From Deltaproteobacteria bacterium (GTDB lineage: Bacteria > Desulfobacterota > Binatia > HRBIN30 > JACQVA1), in NCBI GenBank assembly GCA_016210005.1, contig JACQVA010000182.1, positions 1 to 53,337 on the forward strand: a stretch of DNA of 53,337 nucleotides, written 5' to 3'. Each line of letters opens with the position of its first letter. Position 1 is the stretch's first letter. Below the pieces are notes generated by a model. That model had not been told where the DNA came from. It saw nothing but the letters and a program-made list of their open reading frames with translations, and searched no databases. This document shows positions 1 to 8,872 of this stretch, piece by piece. Made by a program: the position numbers and the translations under genes.

Positions 1-157
1 TCCCCATAACACGTGGGGAGCACCGTCGGTGATCAGCGGTTCAGTTCAACGGGGCCTTTCCGCCATCCGGCGGCAACCACCACAGCATCTCGCGCAACCC
101 CGTGTCGCGCCGGATGCCGGAAAAACCCTTTTACGTTAGACCGCACGAGCCGGAGCA

Positions 158-754
158 GTGACGTCGATTCTCTTGGTTCGGCACGCCCACGCACCATGGT
201 CTACGGATGAGATGCGATCGCTCTCCCGCAGGGGTCAGCTCGATGCCGATCGCCTGGCAGACGAGTTGGCGGTTCTTCCCATCACTGCGGTCTACTCAAG
301 TCCCTACAGACGCTCGCTGGAAACCGTATCACCGCTAGCGGCTCGCCTTGACCTGCCGGTACAAGAGCTGCCGGACCTTCGCGAGCGTGCGCTCGGCTCG
401 TTCAACTCCCGCTCATTCGAGCAGGCCGTGGCATCAACGTGGGCGGACCTTGACTTCGCTCACGCCGGAGGAGAATCCAACCGTGAAGCACGCCACCGCG
501 GCATCTCGACGATTCGATTCCTTGCCACCCGCCATCCAGATGACGTCGTAGTCGCGGGGACCCACGGGAACCTGCTCGCCCTCATCCTCAGCGCCTTCGA
601 CGACCGCGTCGCCTTCGACTTCTGGCGATCGCTGAAGTTCCCCGACGTTCTGCGACTGGATCTCGAACGCTCAGGAAAAGGCGCATACCATCGCCTCAGC
701 TCGCGTGCGGTCAACACCTATAAGGCCTCCGTTGTCAAGAAGACGCGGCGGTAG
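158..754 (+). CDS. Histidine phosphatase family protein
   Basis: A 198-residue protein of the histidine phosphatase (phosphoglycerate-mutase-like) superfamily, which hydrolyses phosphate esters through a phosphohistidine. The N-terminus carries the family signature LVRHAHAPW (RH at about residues 8-9, with the nucleophilic His), and the second His lies in VVAGTHGNLLAL at about residues 130-141. The YSSPYRRSLET stretch matches the conserved SS-x-x-R-x-x-x-T segment. The start is a GTG at 158, placed just before the first beta strand; no strong ribosome site is visible. The substrate cannot be told from the sequence; small phosphatases of this type act on sugar phosphates, nucleotides or phosphoproteins. 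The next gene downstream is only a transposase remnant, so there is no operon context. Confidence 0.85.
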   Translation: MTSILLVRHAHAPWSTDEMRSLSRRGQLDADRLADELAVLPITAVYSSPYRRSLETVSPLAARLDLPVQELPDLRERALGSFNSRSFEQAVASTWADLDFAHAGGESNREARHRGISTIRFLATRHPDDVVVAGTHGNLLALILSAFDDRVAFDFWRSLKFPDVLRLDLERSGKGAYHRLSSRAVNTYKASVVKKTRR

Positions 755-815
755 CGCCACGGGGGCGGGGGGCGCTCGCGGGAAGCAGACGCGGCGGGCA
801 CGCTGAGGAGGGTGA

Positions 816-1193
816 GCCGACTTCGTTTCACAGCGGGTGCCATGGGCCAAAGAGCGGCGCGATGAACTAGAAGCGGGCAAAATCGACACCGTCCTTGCGG
901 AGCTACGTGTCCATGCCAACATCATCGACGAGGCCCGCAAGTGTATCGACTACCTCACCACCAACCGCAACCGGATAGGCTTCCCGGAGTTCCGCGCCCA
1001 GGGGCTATGCACCTCGACCGGCGTCGTGGAGGCCGGCTGCAAGACAGCCGTCGGCACCCGGCTCAAGCGCGCCGGCATGCGCTGGACCGTCACCGGTGCC
1101 GACGCAATCATTGCCCTGCGCTGCTGCGTGCTCCCTGGCCGCTTCGAGGATTTCTGGGAGCGGCGCTCAGCCGTGGCTGCCGAGGCCACGTAG
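816..1193 (+). pseudogene. C-terminal remnant of an ISKra4-type transposase
   Basis: An open frame of about 125 codons that resembles only the C-terminal part of ISKra4-family transposases: the STGVVEAGCKTAVGTRLKRA block, then GMRW, an ALR segment and GRFEDFW near the end. In frame a TGA at 813 precedes it and there is no initiator context, so the N-terminal three quarters, with most of the catalytic residues, are missing. Full-length relatives are roughly 400-500 residues. No terminal inverted repeat could be recognised. A 15-base perfect palindrome (1193-1207, GTGAGGT-C-ACCTCAC) overlaps the stop and may be a leftover of the element or chance. The assignment to ISKra4 is from memory of the family motif. 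Confidence 0.7.
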
Positions 1194-1337
1194 TGAGGTC
1201 ACCTCACAAATGTGTCGTGCGCCCCCACCGCGTGGGTGGCGAGGAAGTTGCTGACGGTGGTGGCTATGCGGCCGCGCGTTCGTGCTGCGGCGCGCGCAGC
1301 TCTTTCCAACAGCGCGGCGTGATCGCGTCGATTCGGC

Positions 1338-2411
1338 TCATCGGGTGAGTGCTGACGAGAATCGATGGGGTGCCGGCTGTTGCTGCGTCAGGCAGTGGAG
1401 TGTGCCCAAGCCCCAGACGAGATCGACGGCATGGATACCGATGGTTTCACGGGTCGGAAACAACCGGGCCAGGGTATCCAACGCGAGGCGGTCGTTCGGG
1501 TCGTTGAAGGTGGGCACCAGCACCGCCACGTTGGCGATGTAGAAGTTGGCGTAGCTTGCCGGCAAGCGCATGCGCTCGTAACGGATGGCTTGCGGCAGCG
1601 GCAGCTCGATCACCTCGAACGGCCGCCCGTCCTGATCGCGCATGCGCTTGAGCCGGCGCAGGTTGTCGGCCAACGGGGCGTAGTTCTCGTCGCGCCGATT
1701 GCTCTCGACCGCGGCCACCACCGTGCGCGGGCCGGTGAACCGCGCCAGATCATCGACATGGCCGTGGGTATCATCCCCTGCAATTCCGCACCCCAACCAC
1801 AGAACGTTGGTCACGCCCAAGCAGTCGCCCAAAACCCGCTCGAGTTGCGCGCGCGATAGGTGCGGGTTACGCGCCTGGATCGGCGAGAGCAAGCATTCCT
1901 CGGTCGTGAGCAGCGAGCCGCTGCCGTTGACGTCGATGCTGCCCCCTTCGAGCACGACGGGTCGGCCGGCAACCGCGGGCGTGAATCGCGGCAGCCGTAA
2001 GCGCCGCGCCAGCTGCGCATTGACGGCGTTGTCGAGCTGCCAGTTGCGGTACTTCGCCCAGCCGTTGAACTTCCAGTCGGTGATTGCCAGCTGGCGGCCA
2101 CGCTTGATGAAGAGCGGTCCGAAATCGCGCATCCAGCCGCGATTGGTGGGAATGACGAGGAACTCGACTTGCGCCGCCGGCACGTGCGCCTTAGCCAGCA
2201 ACTGCTGCGCCCGCAGGCGCGCCGCCGGATCGCGCACGATGATGCGCACGCGCTCGCTGCGCGCCAGCACCCGCGTGATCTCGACGTAGACGAAGTGGAT
2301 AGCGGCGATCTTTCCGGGCCAGTCCGCCGGCCGGTGCGGCCAGGCTATCCACGTCGCCGCGTGCGGCTCGAACTCCGCCGGCATACGGTAGCCCAGCTCA
2401 GCCGGTGTCAT
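1338..2411 (-). CDS. aguA: Agmatine deiminase (peptidyl-arginine deiminase family)
   Basis: A 357-residue enzyme that would hydrolyse agmatine to N-carbamoylputrescine and ammonia in polyamine synthesis from arginine. Family marks: the N-terminal MPAEFEPHAATWIAWPHR segment, MRDFGP, GGSIDVNG, the catalytic His region DTHGHVDDLARF, and the nucleophilic Cys near the C-terminus in GTLHCLTQQQP (about Cys340). The frame stays open upstream to 2702, but the ATG at 2411 (MTPAELGYRMP) matches where family members begin and gives a normal length. It is divergent from the CoA-transferase at 2678, leaving a 266-base control region. Arginine decarboxylase, which makes its substrate, is encoded about 40 kb away at 42129. 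No carbamoylputrescine amidase is seen in the window. Confidence 0.92.
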   Translation of the reverse strand: MTPAELGYRMPAEFEPHAATWIAWPHRPADWPGKIAAIHFVYVEITRVLARSERVRIIVRDPAARLRAQQLLAKAHVPAAQVEFLVIPTNRGWMRDFGPLFIKRGRQLAITDWKFNGWAKYRNWQLDNAVNAQLARRLRLPRFTPAVAGRPVVLEGGSIDVNGSGSLLTTEECLLSPIQARNPHLSRAQLERVLGDCLGVTNVLWLGCGIAGDDTHGHVDDLARFTGPRTVVAAVESNRRDENYAPLADNLRRLKRMRDQDGRPFEVIELPLPQAIRYERMRLPASYANFYIANVAVLVPTFNDPNDRLALDTLARLFPTRETIGIHAVDLVWGLGTLHCLTQQQPAPHRFSSALTR

Positions 2412-2677
2412 CTTGGCCTCTGCAGTTCGTCGCACAGCGGCGTGCCTATCGTCACTGACGAGCAATGACAATACTTTGCAGCGATCATCCGGGTTCCCAT
2501 GGCGGCGATGCGGACCGGCATCGCCGCCGATGCGAGTGAGCATCGGCAATGCGGCCCCGCGGGGGCGACACCGCCTTTGATCGTGAGCCCGTGGTCGGCG
2601 CGCACTTGGCGCCGGCATTGCTCTTGACACTACCCAGCAACGCGCCGGGCAGTACCCCTGCGACCGGCGGAGTGCGT

Positions 2678-5071
2678 ATGCAACGTGATGACAGCCAAGC
2701 ACCGCCGCCTGCAGCCCTCGGTACCCTGAGAGTGATGGAGTACGGCACCGGTGTCGCCACCGCCTTCTGCGCCCGGCTGCTCGCCGACTTCGGGGCCACG
2801 GTCTTCAAGATAGAACCCCCCACGGGCGACCCCCTGCGACATCACGGCCTGTTTCCCGGCGATAAGCCGCATCCCGATCACAGCGCTCTGTTCGCTTACC
2901 TCAACGCGGGTAAGCAAAGCGTGGCGCTCACGGGCGATCATGAGGCTGACCGCACGCTGCTAGCCCGGCACGCCGGCGGTGCCGACGTGCTGGTAACCGA
3001 CCTGCTGCCGGCCGAGCGTGCGACCTGCAATCTCGACGAGATCAGCGCCGGTGGAAACATGGTGACGGTATGCTTGCCCGCCATCGGCTCCTGGGGTGCC
3101 TTTGGTGGGCGGCGCGCTTACGACCTACAAGTCTGCGCGCTGTCGGCGGCCAGCATCATCCTGGGTGAACCCAAGCGGCCGCCGCTGCACTTCCCGTTTC
3201 ACTTGCCGGCGCTGCAAGCCGGTATGCACGGGGCGGCGGCAGCGTTGAGCGCGTTGCTGGCGCGGCGCCGCTGCGGGCGGGGGCAGGCAGTCGAGGTCGC
3301 TGCTACCGACGTGCTCGCCTTCTACACCGGGGGCATGTCCCGATTCATTCTCGGCTCCGGCGGATCATGGCGGCGACGTGGCTTCGAGCGCCACGGCACG
3401 ATGTATCCCTCGGGCTTCTACCCGTGCCGGGACGGCTTCATCTTCATCGCCACCCAGACCCGCGCGCAATGGACCGGTTTCCTGCGCCTGATGGGTAACC
3501 CGCAGTGGGCGCAGCAGGACCCCGTGCTGCAAGACGGCGTGCGCATCGGCTGGGCACGCGCCGACGAGGTCGACCTGCACTTCATTCCCTGGCTGACGCA
3601 GTACACCCGGCGCGAGTTGGCCGACATGGCCCGCCAGGCCGATTTGGTCCTCGGCCCGATCAACAACGTCGATGACTTGTTTGGCGAGCCGCACCTGGAA
3701 GCGCGGCGCTTTTGGGCCGAGGTGAGCGTCGGCGAGACCACCGTGCGCATGCCGGGTATGGGGTACGCGATGTCGGCCACGCCCTGGCGCCTCGGGCGAG
3801 TGCCGAGGCTCGGCGAGCATGCCCAGGACGCCGTGGCCAGTGCGGTTGCCCCCGCGCGACCTCCGAGTCGACCGCCGGCGCGCATCCGCCGGCCGCTCGA
3901 GGGCTATCGCGCGCTCGAGTTCGGCTTCAACTGGGCCGGACCGCTGGTGGGACAGATCTTGGCTGACCTCGGCATGGAGGTGATCAAGGTCGAGACCAAC
4001 GCACGGCTCGACTTCATGCGCCATTGGCAGCACGCGCGAAAGTTTTTCCACAACGCCAACCGCGGCAAGCTGAGCGTCTCGGTCAACCTCAAGCAGGCGG
4101 GCGGGATCGAGCTGGTGCGCCGCTTGGCCGGCCGGGTCGATGTCGTCTTCGACAATTTCGCCGCTGGCGTCATGGCCCGCAACGGCCTCGGCTACGACGA
4201 CCTGCGCCAAGTCAAACCCGACCTGGTCGTGCTGTCGATGGCGATGGCGGGGCAAACCGGCCCGCTCAAACACCTGCGGGGATTCGCCACCATCGCCACC
4301 GGCTTCGCCGGTTTGGAGTCGGCCATTGGTTACCCCGATACTGGCTCGACCGGCCTGCCCTTGCTCGGCATTGGCGATACCAACGCCGCCATTCAAGGTG
4401 TGTACGCCTGCCTGGTGGCGCTGTGGCACCGCGAGCACACCGGTCAAGGGCAGTTCATCGACCTGTCGCAGATCGAGGCCGCCGCCACGCTTGCGGCCGA
4501 ACCGCTGTGCGACTTCCAAATCAACGGCCGCGTGGCCGCACCGCAGGCCAACCGCCACCCCTGGATGGCCCCGCACGGCACCTACCCCGCTGCCGGCAAG
4601 GACCGTTGGGTCGCCGTCGCCGTCGGCAGCAACGCCGAGTGGCAAGCGCTGGTGCAAGCCATGGGCGAGCCGTCGTGGGCCAAAGAGCCTGCCTTCAACG
4701 AAGCCCACAGCCGTTACGCGCGACAGGCCGAGATCGACGCGCGGCTGGCCCAGTGGACTGCCGCGTTCGATCGCGACGCGCTGGTCGAAAGGCTGCAAGC
4801 TGCCGGCGTCGCCGCCGCGCCCGTGCTCGAGATCGACGAGGTTCGCACCCACCCCCATTTCCAGGAGCGGCAGCTGTGCCAGGAAATCAGGAGTTTCGAA
4901 GGCAGCCCAGAGCTAGTATACAACACGCCGTGGCATTTCAGTTTGACCGCACGCGGCGTGGACCGGCCTTCACCGCAGGTTGGGGAGCATAACCACTATG
5001 TCTTCGGAGAACTGCTCGGGATGACGGCAGAGGAGATTCAACACCTCGCCGAGCAGCAAGTGATGTGGTGA
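2678..5071 (+). CDS. Tandem-domain family III (CaiB/BaiF) CoA-transferase
   Basis: A 797-residue fusion of two family III CoA-transferase domains, about residues 15-390 and 405-790; the usual member has one domain of about 400 residues. Both halves open with the typical fold start (RVMEYGTGVATAFCARLLAD; RALEFGFNWAGPLVGQILAD) followed by GATVFKIEPP or GMEVIKVE. The enzymes move CoA between carboxylic acids through an aspartyl-CoA anhydride. The second half has the expected Asp (about Asp567, in GIGDTNAAIQG). An ungapped alignment back from the shared G-x-GQ motif puts Ala (about 178) at that place in the first half, so only the second half looks catalytic. The ATG at 2678 is chosen because upstream residues look non-coding. 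The acyl-CoA ligase follows after three bases. Confidence 0.88.
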   Translation: MQRDDSQAPPPAALGTLRVMEYGTGVATAFCARLLADFGATVFKIEPPTGDPLRHHGLFPGDKPHPDHSALFAYLNAGKQSVALTGDHEADRTLLARHAGGADVLVTDLLPAERATCNLDEISAGGNMVTVCLPAIGSWGAFGGRRAYDLQVCALSAASIILGEPKRPPLHFPFHLPALQAGMHGAAAALSALLARRRCGRGQAVEVAATDVLAFYTGGMSRFILGSGGSWRRRGFERHGTMYPSGFYPCRDGFIFIATQTRAQWTGFLRLMGNPQWAQQDPVLQDGVRIGWARADEVDLHFIPWLTQYTRRELADMARQADLVLGPINNVDDLFGEPHLEARRFWAEVSVGETTVRMPGMGYAMSATPWRLGRVPRLGEHAQDAVASAVAPARPPSRPPARIRRPLEGYRALEFGFNWAGPLVGQILADLGMEVIKVETNARLDFMRHWQHARKFFHNANRGKLSVSVNLKQAGGIELVRRLAGRVDVVFDNFAAGVMARNGLGYDDLRQVKPDLVVLSMAMAGQTGPLKHLRGFATIATGFAGLESAIGYPDTGSTGLPLLGIGDTNAAIQGVYACLVALWHREHTGQGQFIDLSQIEAAATLAAEPLCDFQINGRVAAPQANRHPWMAPHGTYPAAGKDRWVAVAVGSNAEWQALVQAMGEPSWAKEPAFNEAHSRYARQAEIDARLAQWTAAFDRDALVERLQAAGVAAAPVLEIDEVRTHPHFQERQLCQEIRSFEGSPELVYNTPWHFSLTARGVDRPSPQVGEHNHYVFGELLGMTAEEIQHLAEQQVMW

Positions 5072-5074
5072 GCG

Positions 5075-6733
5075 ATGGCGACGTTCCCGACCTTCCCGCC
5101 TGAGTATCGCCGGCGCTTTGTCGCGGCCGGCCTCTGGCTGGACCGAACGCTGTACGACTACTTCAGCGAAACCGTGCGCCGCCTGCCCGAGCAGGTGGCC
5201 ATCGTCGCCGGCGCGCGGCGCATTACTTTCAGCCAGTGGGCGCACGAAGCCGAGCGCTTGGCCGCCGGGCTGGTGCGGCTGGGGCTGGCCAAGGGGGATA
5301 TCGTCTCGGTGCAGCTGCCCAACTGGCCGGAGCTGTGCGTGCTGCAGGTGGCGCTGGCGCGCATCGGCGCCGTGATTCAACCGATGCACATGATCTACCG
5401 CCAGCGCGAGATCGCCGCGATGCTGCGCTTTTGCGACTCGCGCGCGGTCTTTCTACCGGCAAGCTATCGCGGCTTCGACTACGCCGCGGCGCTGGCCGGA
5501 ATCCGCGGCGAACTGCCCCAGCTGAAGTATGCCGTCACCACGCGCGGCGCTCACGGGCCGTGGCCGCGCTACGACGACCTGGTCGCCGGTAGCGACGGCC
5601 TGGCGGCCTACGAGGCCGCTTATCCGGTCGTGGCCGACGACGTCTTCTACCTCAACTTCACCTCCGGCACCGAAGGCGATCCGAAAGGCTTTCTGCACAC
5701 TCACAACACGTTACTGAGTGCGCTCAAGCGCTTCGCCGACATGCAGGCGCGCCATGATCCGAAATCGGCCGCCGACGTGATCCTGGCCAATAGCCCGATG
5801 TCGCACTCCTTCGGCCACCTGACCACGCATCAGGTGCTGCTGCGCGGCATTCGCATGGTTCTGGTCGAGCACTTCGAGCCCGGCGAGACCCTGCACCTGA
5901 TCGAGCGCGAGCGCGTCACCGCCATCTCCGGCACACCGGCGCACTTGATCAGCCTGCTCAACCACCCCGATTTCGCCAAGCATGACCTCACCAGCGTCAA
6001 GAGCGTTGGCGTCGGCGGCGCGCAGTGCCCGCCGCAGTTGCTGGCCGACATCAAAGTCAAGTTCGGCGTCGCGACCGGCAACACTTACGGCATGGGCGAG
6101 AACATCGTGCACACCCGCACGCTGCCGTCCGACCCAGCGGAAGTCATCCGCGACACCGTCGGCCGGCCGGTGCCGGGCGCCGAGCTGAAGATCTTCTGCG
6201 AGGATCACCGCAGCGAGACCAGCCCCGGCACGGTCGGCGAGATCGCCTTCCGTGGCCCCACCTTGTTCGCCGGCTACTACAAGCAGCCCGAACTATCGCG
6301 GGTCACCCGTAACGACGACGGCTGGTTCTTCACCGGTGATCTCGGCTTCGTCGATGAACGCGGCTACCTTCATCTCGCCGGCCGCAAGAAGGACATGATC
6401 AACCGCGGCGGCACCAAGATCTTCCCGAAGGAGATCGAAGACCTGCTCCACTCGCATCCCAAGATCCTCAAGGCCGCCGTGATCGGCATGCCGGACTACC
6501 GGCTGGGCGAGCGCATCTGTGCTTACGTGGTGCCGCGGCCGGGGGAGACGCTCTCGCTTGATGAGCTGCGCGCGTATCTCACCGGCCTCAAAGTGACGAA
6601 GCACAAGTTCCCCGAGCGGCTGGAGGTCATCGACGAGTTGCCCATGACCCCGACCGGCAAGATCAAGAAGGAGCCGTTGCTGCGCGACATCGAGCAGAAG
6701 CTCGGCGCAGCCGGTGGCCGTTTCGACGAGTGA
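5075..6733 (+). CDS. AMP-dependent acyl-CoA synthetase/ligase
   Basis: A 552-residue member of the ANL adenylating superfamily, which activates a carboxylic acid with ATP and joins it to CoA. The phosphate-binding loop is FTSGTEGDPKGFLHTHN (about residues 193-209). The A5-type motif reads YGMGE, the adenylate/hinge region is FTGDLGFVDERGYLHLAGRK, and the catalytic Lys lies in the C-terminal PTGKIKK. Length and motif order are normal. The substrate is not evident; the N-terminal organisation recalls 2,3-dihydroxybenzoate-AMP-ligase-like and medium-chain or aromatic acyl-CoA synthetases. It starts three bases after the CoA-transferase stop and is followed closely by the dehydratase, so it is in the same operon and probably supplies the CoA ester handled by the cluster. 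Confidence 0.9.
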   Translation: MATFPTFPPEYRRRFVAAGLWLDRTLYDYFSETVRRLPEQVAIVAGARRITFSQWAHEAERLAAGLVRLGLAKGDIVSVQLPNWPELCVLQVALARIGAVIQPMHMIYRQREIAAMLRFCDSRAVFLPASYRGFDYAAALAGIRGELPQLKYAVTTRGAHGPWPRYDDLVAGSDGLAAYEAAYPVVADDVFYLNFTSGTEGDPKGFLHTHNTLLSALKRFADMQARHDPKSAADVILANSPMSHSFGHLTTHQVLLRGIRMVLVEHFEPGETLHLIERERVTAISGTPAHLISLLNHPDFAKHDLTSVKSVGVGGAQCPPQLLADIKVKFGVATGNTYGMGENIVHTRTLPSDPAEVIRDTVGRPVPGAELKIFCEDHRSETSPGTVGEIAFRGPTLFAGYYKQPELSRVTRNDDGWFFTGDLGFVDERGYLHLAGRKKDMINRGGTKIFPKEIEDLLHSHPKILKAAVIGMPDYRLGERICAYVVPRPGETLSLDELRAYLTGLKVTKHKFPERLEVIDELPMTPTGKIKKEPLLRDIEQKLGAAGGRFDE

Positions 6734-6758
6734 GCTAGCGCCAGAGATCGGAGCCAGC

Positions 6759-7892
6759 ATGGAGTTCGGCAAGATTACCGAGGACGCCATCGCCAAGTTG
6801 AAGCGCCGCATCGGCGTCGAACGTAAAGGCAGCACCATGCACCGGCGCGGCCCGCTGCGCCTGCCCCGTGACGTCATCCGTCGCTTCGCCATCGGCTCGG
6901 GCGACGACAACCCGCTCTACCTCGACCTCGACTACGCCGGCAAGAGCCGCTACCGCACCCTCATCGCCCCGCCCAGCATCATCGGGTTCACCGAACGCAC
7001 CAACGGCGCCACCGACGGACTGCCCGGCTGCCACACCATCTGGCGCGAAGCGATCTACGAGTGGTATTTGCCGCTCAAGATGGACGACGTGCTCGACTCC
7101 AGCACCTACCTGCGCCGCGTCGAGCTGATCCCGAGCCAGTTCGGCGGCGGCAAAGCCGTGGTGCAGGATTACGAAACCTACATCCGGAACCAGCGCCAGG
7201 AGAGCGCGGCGAACTACCGCACCTCATGGCACCGCTTCGAGCGCCACAGCGCCGCCAAGGCCGAGAAGTACAAACGCGAGCTGGCCAACTATACGCCCGC
7301 TGACATCGACAAGATCAAGGCCGACTACAAGCAGGAACAGCGCCGCGGCCGCGATATCCTGTGGTGGGATGACGTTCGCGAAGGTGACCAGATCCCGTTC
7401 GTCGTCAAAGGGCCGACCACCCAGATCAGCAAGTTCGCCTTCGAGAGTTGGGGCGGCCCGGGCGGCTGGTTCGTCGGCCACAAGCTCGCCTTCGCACTGT
7501 TCGAGAAACATCCCGGCCTGCCGTTCATCAACGAGCAGGGCATCCCCGAGGCCCCGGTGGCGATCCACTGGTCCAACGAGCGCTCGCAAAAGCTCCTCGG
7601 CCTGCCCGGCGCCTACGAGGCCGGTTACGAACGCACCAGCTGGATCGTCCACATGTTGATGAACTGGATCGGCGACGACGGCTTTCTGCATCGCCTCACG
7701 CAACGCTACCCGACCTTCAGTCTCTTGGGCGACACCACCTGGTGCCGCGGCACGGTGGCGGAGAAGTACGTCATCGATCAGCCCGTCGACGGCAAACGCC
7801 ACGCGCTGCGCTGCGAGATCTGGACGGTGAATCAACGCGGCGACACTACCACCACCGGCGAGGCGGTGGTGCTGCTACAAGCACGCAACTGA
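6759..7892 (+). CDS. MaoC-like / FAS1-type double hot-dog dehydratase
   Basis: About 377 residues. The N-terminal half resembles the FAS1-like MaoC N-terminal dehydratase domain, with FAIGSGDDNPLYLDLDYA matching the hydratase motif (Asp, then Asn-Pro), and the C-terminal half contains a second hot-dog-like region around WDDVREGDQIPFVVKGP and TQISKFAFESWGG. Such proteins add or remove water at the 2,3 position of acyl-CoA thioesters. The frame is open from 6714, overlapping the ligase, but the ATG at 6759 (MEFGKITEDAI) has GGAG six to nine bases upstream and is preferred. The product is longer than simple MaoC hydratases, as expected for the fused form. It lies between the ligase and the luciferase-like gene, two bases before the latter. 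Confidence 0.75.
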   Translation: MEFGKITEDAIAKLKRRIGVERKGSTMHRRGPLRLPRDVIRRFAIGSGDDNPLYLDLDYAGKSRYRTLIAPPSIIGFTERTNGATDGLPGCHTIWREAIYEWYLPLKMDDVLDSSTYLRRVELIPSQFGGGKAVVQDYETYIRNQRQESAANYRTSWHRFERHSAAKAEKYKRELANYTPADIDKIKADYKQEQRRGRDILWWDDVREGDQIPFVVKGPTTQISKFAFESWGGPGGWFVGHKLAFALFEKHPGLPFINEQGIPEAPVAIHWSNERSQKLLGLPGAYEAGYERTSWIVHMLMNWIGDDGFLHRLTQRYPTFSLLGDTTWCRGTVAEKYVIDQPVDGKRHALRCEIWTVNQRGDTTTTGEAVVLLQARN

Positions 7893-7894
7893 GT

Positions 7895-8830
7895 ATGCGC
7901 GTCGGCTTGCTCTACCAACACACCGGCCCGGACGGCGACTTCGCCCCGGTGATCGAACAGATCGCCAAGGCCGATCACCTCGGCTTCGACACCGTCTGGC
8001 TCGAAGAGCACCCCGGAGCGCCCGGCGCCCTGGGCTCGCTCGCCATCGTTCTCGGGGCACTCTCCAAGCGCACCCGTGCCATCCGCCTCGGCGGATTCAG
8101 CGCACTCGCCTTGGCGCATCCGATTCGCACCGCAGAGGACTTCGCGGTGGTCGATCTGCTCGCAGGCGGCCGGCTGAACTTCGGCGTCACTCCGTACGCC
8201 GATGCTGAAGGCTGCCGCCGTTATCGCGTGCCTGCCGCTGACTGCGCCGACCGCTTCCGCGAGGCGCTCGACCTCGTGCTGGCCGCCTGGGTGTTCGACG
8301 AGTTCTCGTACGGCGGCCGCTGCCACCAATTCCCCGCCCACACCACCGCCGGCACCGGCTTGCAACGCAAGCGACTGGGCGACGCCGGCTATCGGCCGCA
8401 GTGGGAACGCGGGCCGGAAACGCCCGACTTCCTCACCGTCACCCCCAAGCCGTTGCAGCAGCCGCGCCCGCCGGTGTGGCTGCGCGCGGATCAGCCGGAG
8501 TGGATTACCTTTGCCGCCGAACGTGGACACTCGCTGGTGCTGCCGGCCGGCGCGCCGCAACTGCTGCAAGCCGCGGCGCAGGCTTACGACAGCGCCCTCA
8601 CCCGCGCCGGCCGCGATCGCAGCTCGGTGGAACTGGCAGTGATCACGGACCTGCCCTTCGACGGCAGTCGGCTGGCGGCCCACACCTTATCCGCGCTGCA
8701 TCAGCTTCACGGCGCCAGCGGCTTGAACCACCTGATCTGGCGCGTGCCCTATCCGCAATTGCCGCAGCCAGACCTCATCGCCGCGCTGGCGCAATTCGCC
8801 GCCGAAATTCACCCCATGTTGCAGGCATGA
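7895..8830 (+). CDS. Luciferase-like monooxygenase (LLM class flavoprotein) A
   Basis: A 311-residue luciferase-like flavin-dependent oxidoreductase. It has the TIM-barrel signature: MRVGLLYQH, the acidic pair in DTVWLEEH near residue 40, LGGFSALALAHPIRTAEDFAVVD, and LLAGGRLNFGV at about residues 90-100. Members use FMNH2 or coenzyme F420 with an organic substrate, often with O2. It begins two bases after the dehydratase stop, so it is translated from the same message. It is shorter and distinct in sequence from the LLM protein that follows, so the two are not a recent duplication. Substrate and cofactor are unknown; the acyl-CoA context suggests oxidation of an acyl or ring substrate. Confidence 0.82.
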   Translation: MRVGLLYQHTGPDGDFAPVIEQIAKADHLGFDTVWLEEHPGAPGALGSLAIVLGALSKRTRAIRLGGFSALALAHPIRTAEDFAVVDLLAGGRLNFGVTPYADAEGCRRYRVPAADCADRFREALDLVLAAWVFDEFSYGGRCHQFPAHTTAGTGLQRKRLGDAGYRPQWERGPETPDFLTVTPKPLQQPRPPVWLRADQPEWITFAAERGHSLVLPAGAPQLLQAAAQAYDSALTRAGRDRSSVELAVITDLPFDGSRLAAHTLSALHQLHGASGLNHLIWRVPYPQLPQPDLIAALAQFAAEIHPMLQA

Positions 8831-8872
8831 CATGAAGACAGCAATCGCGCTTTTCGCGCCGCGGATGTGACC

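Noticed and set aside
13-210. A short open frame at the left edge
   Set aside because: It overlaps the histidine phosphatase start in another phase, with no domain or ribosome site.
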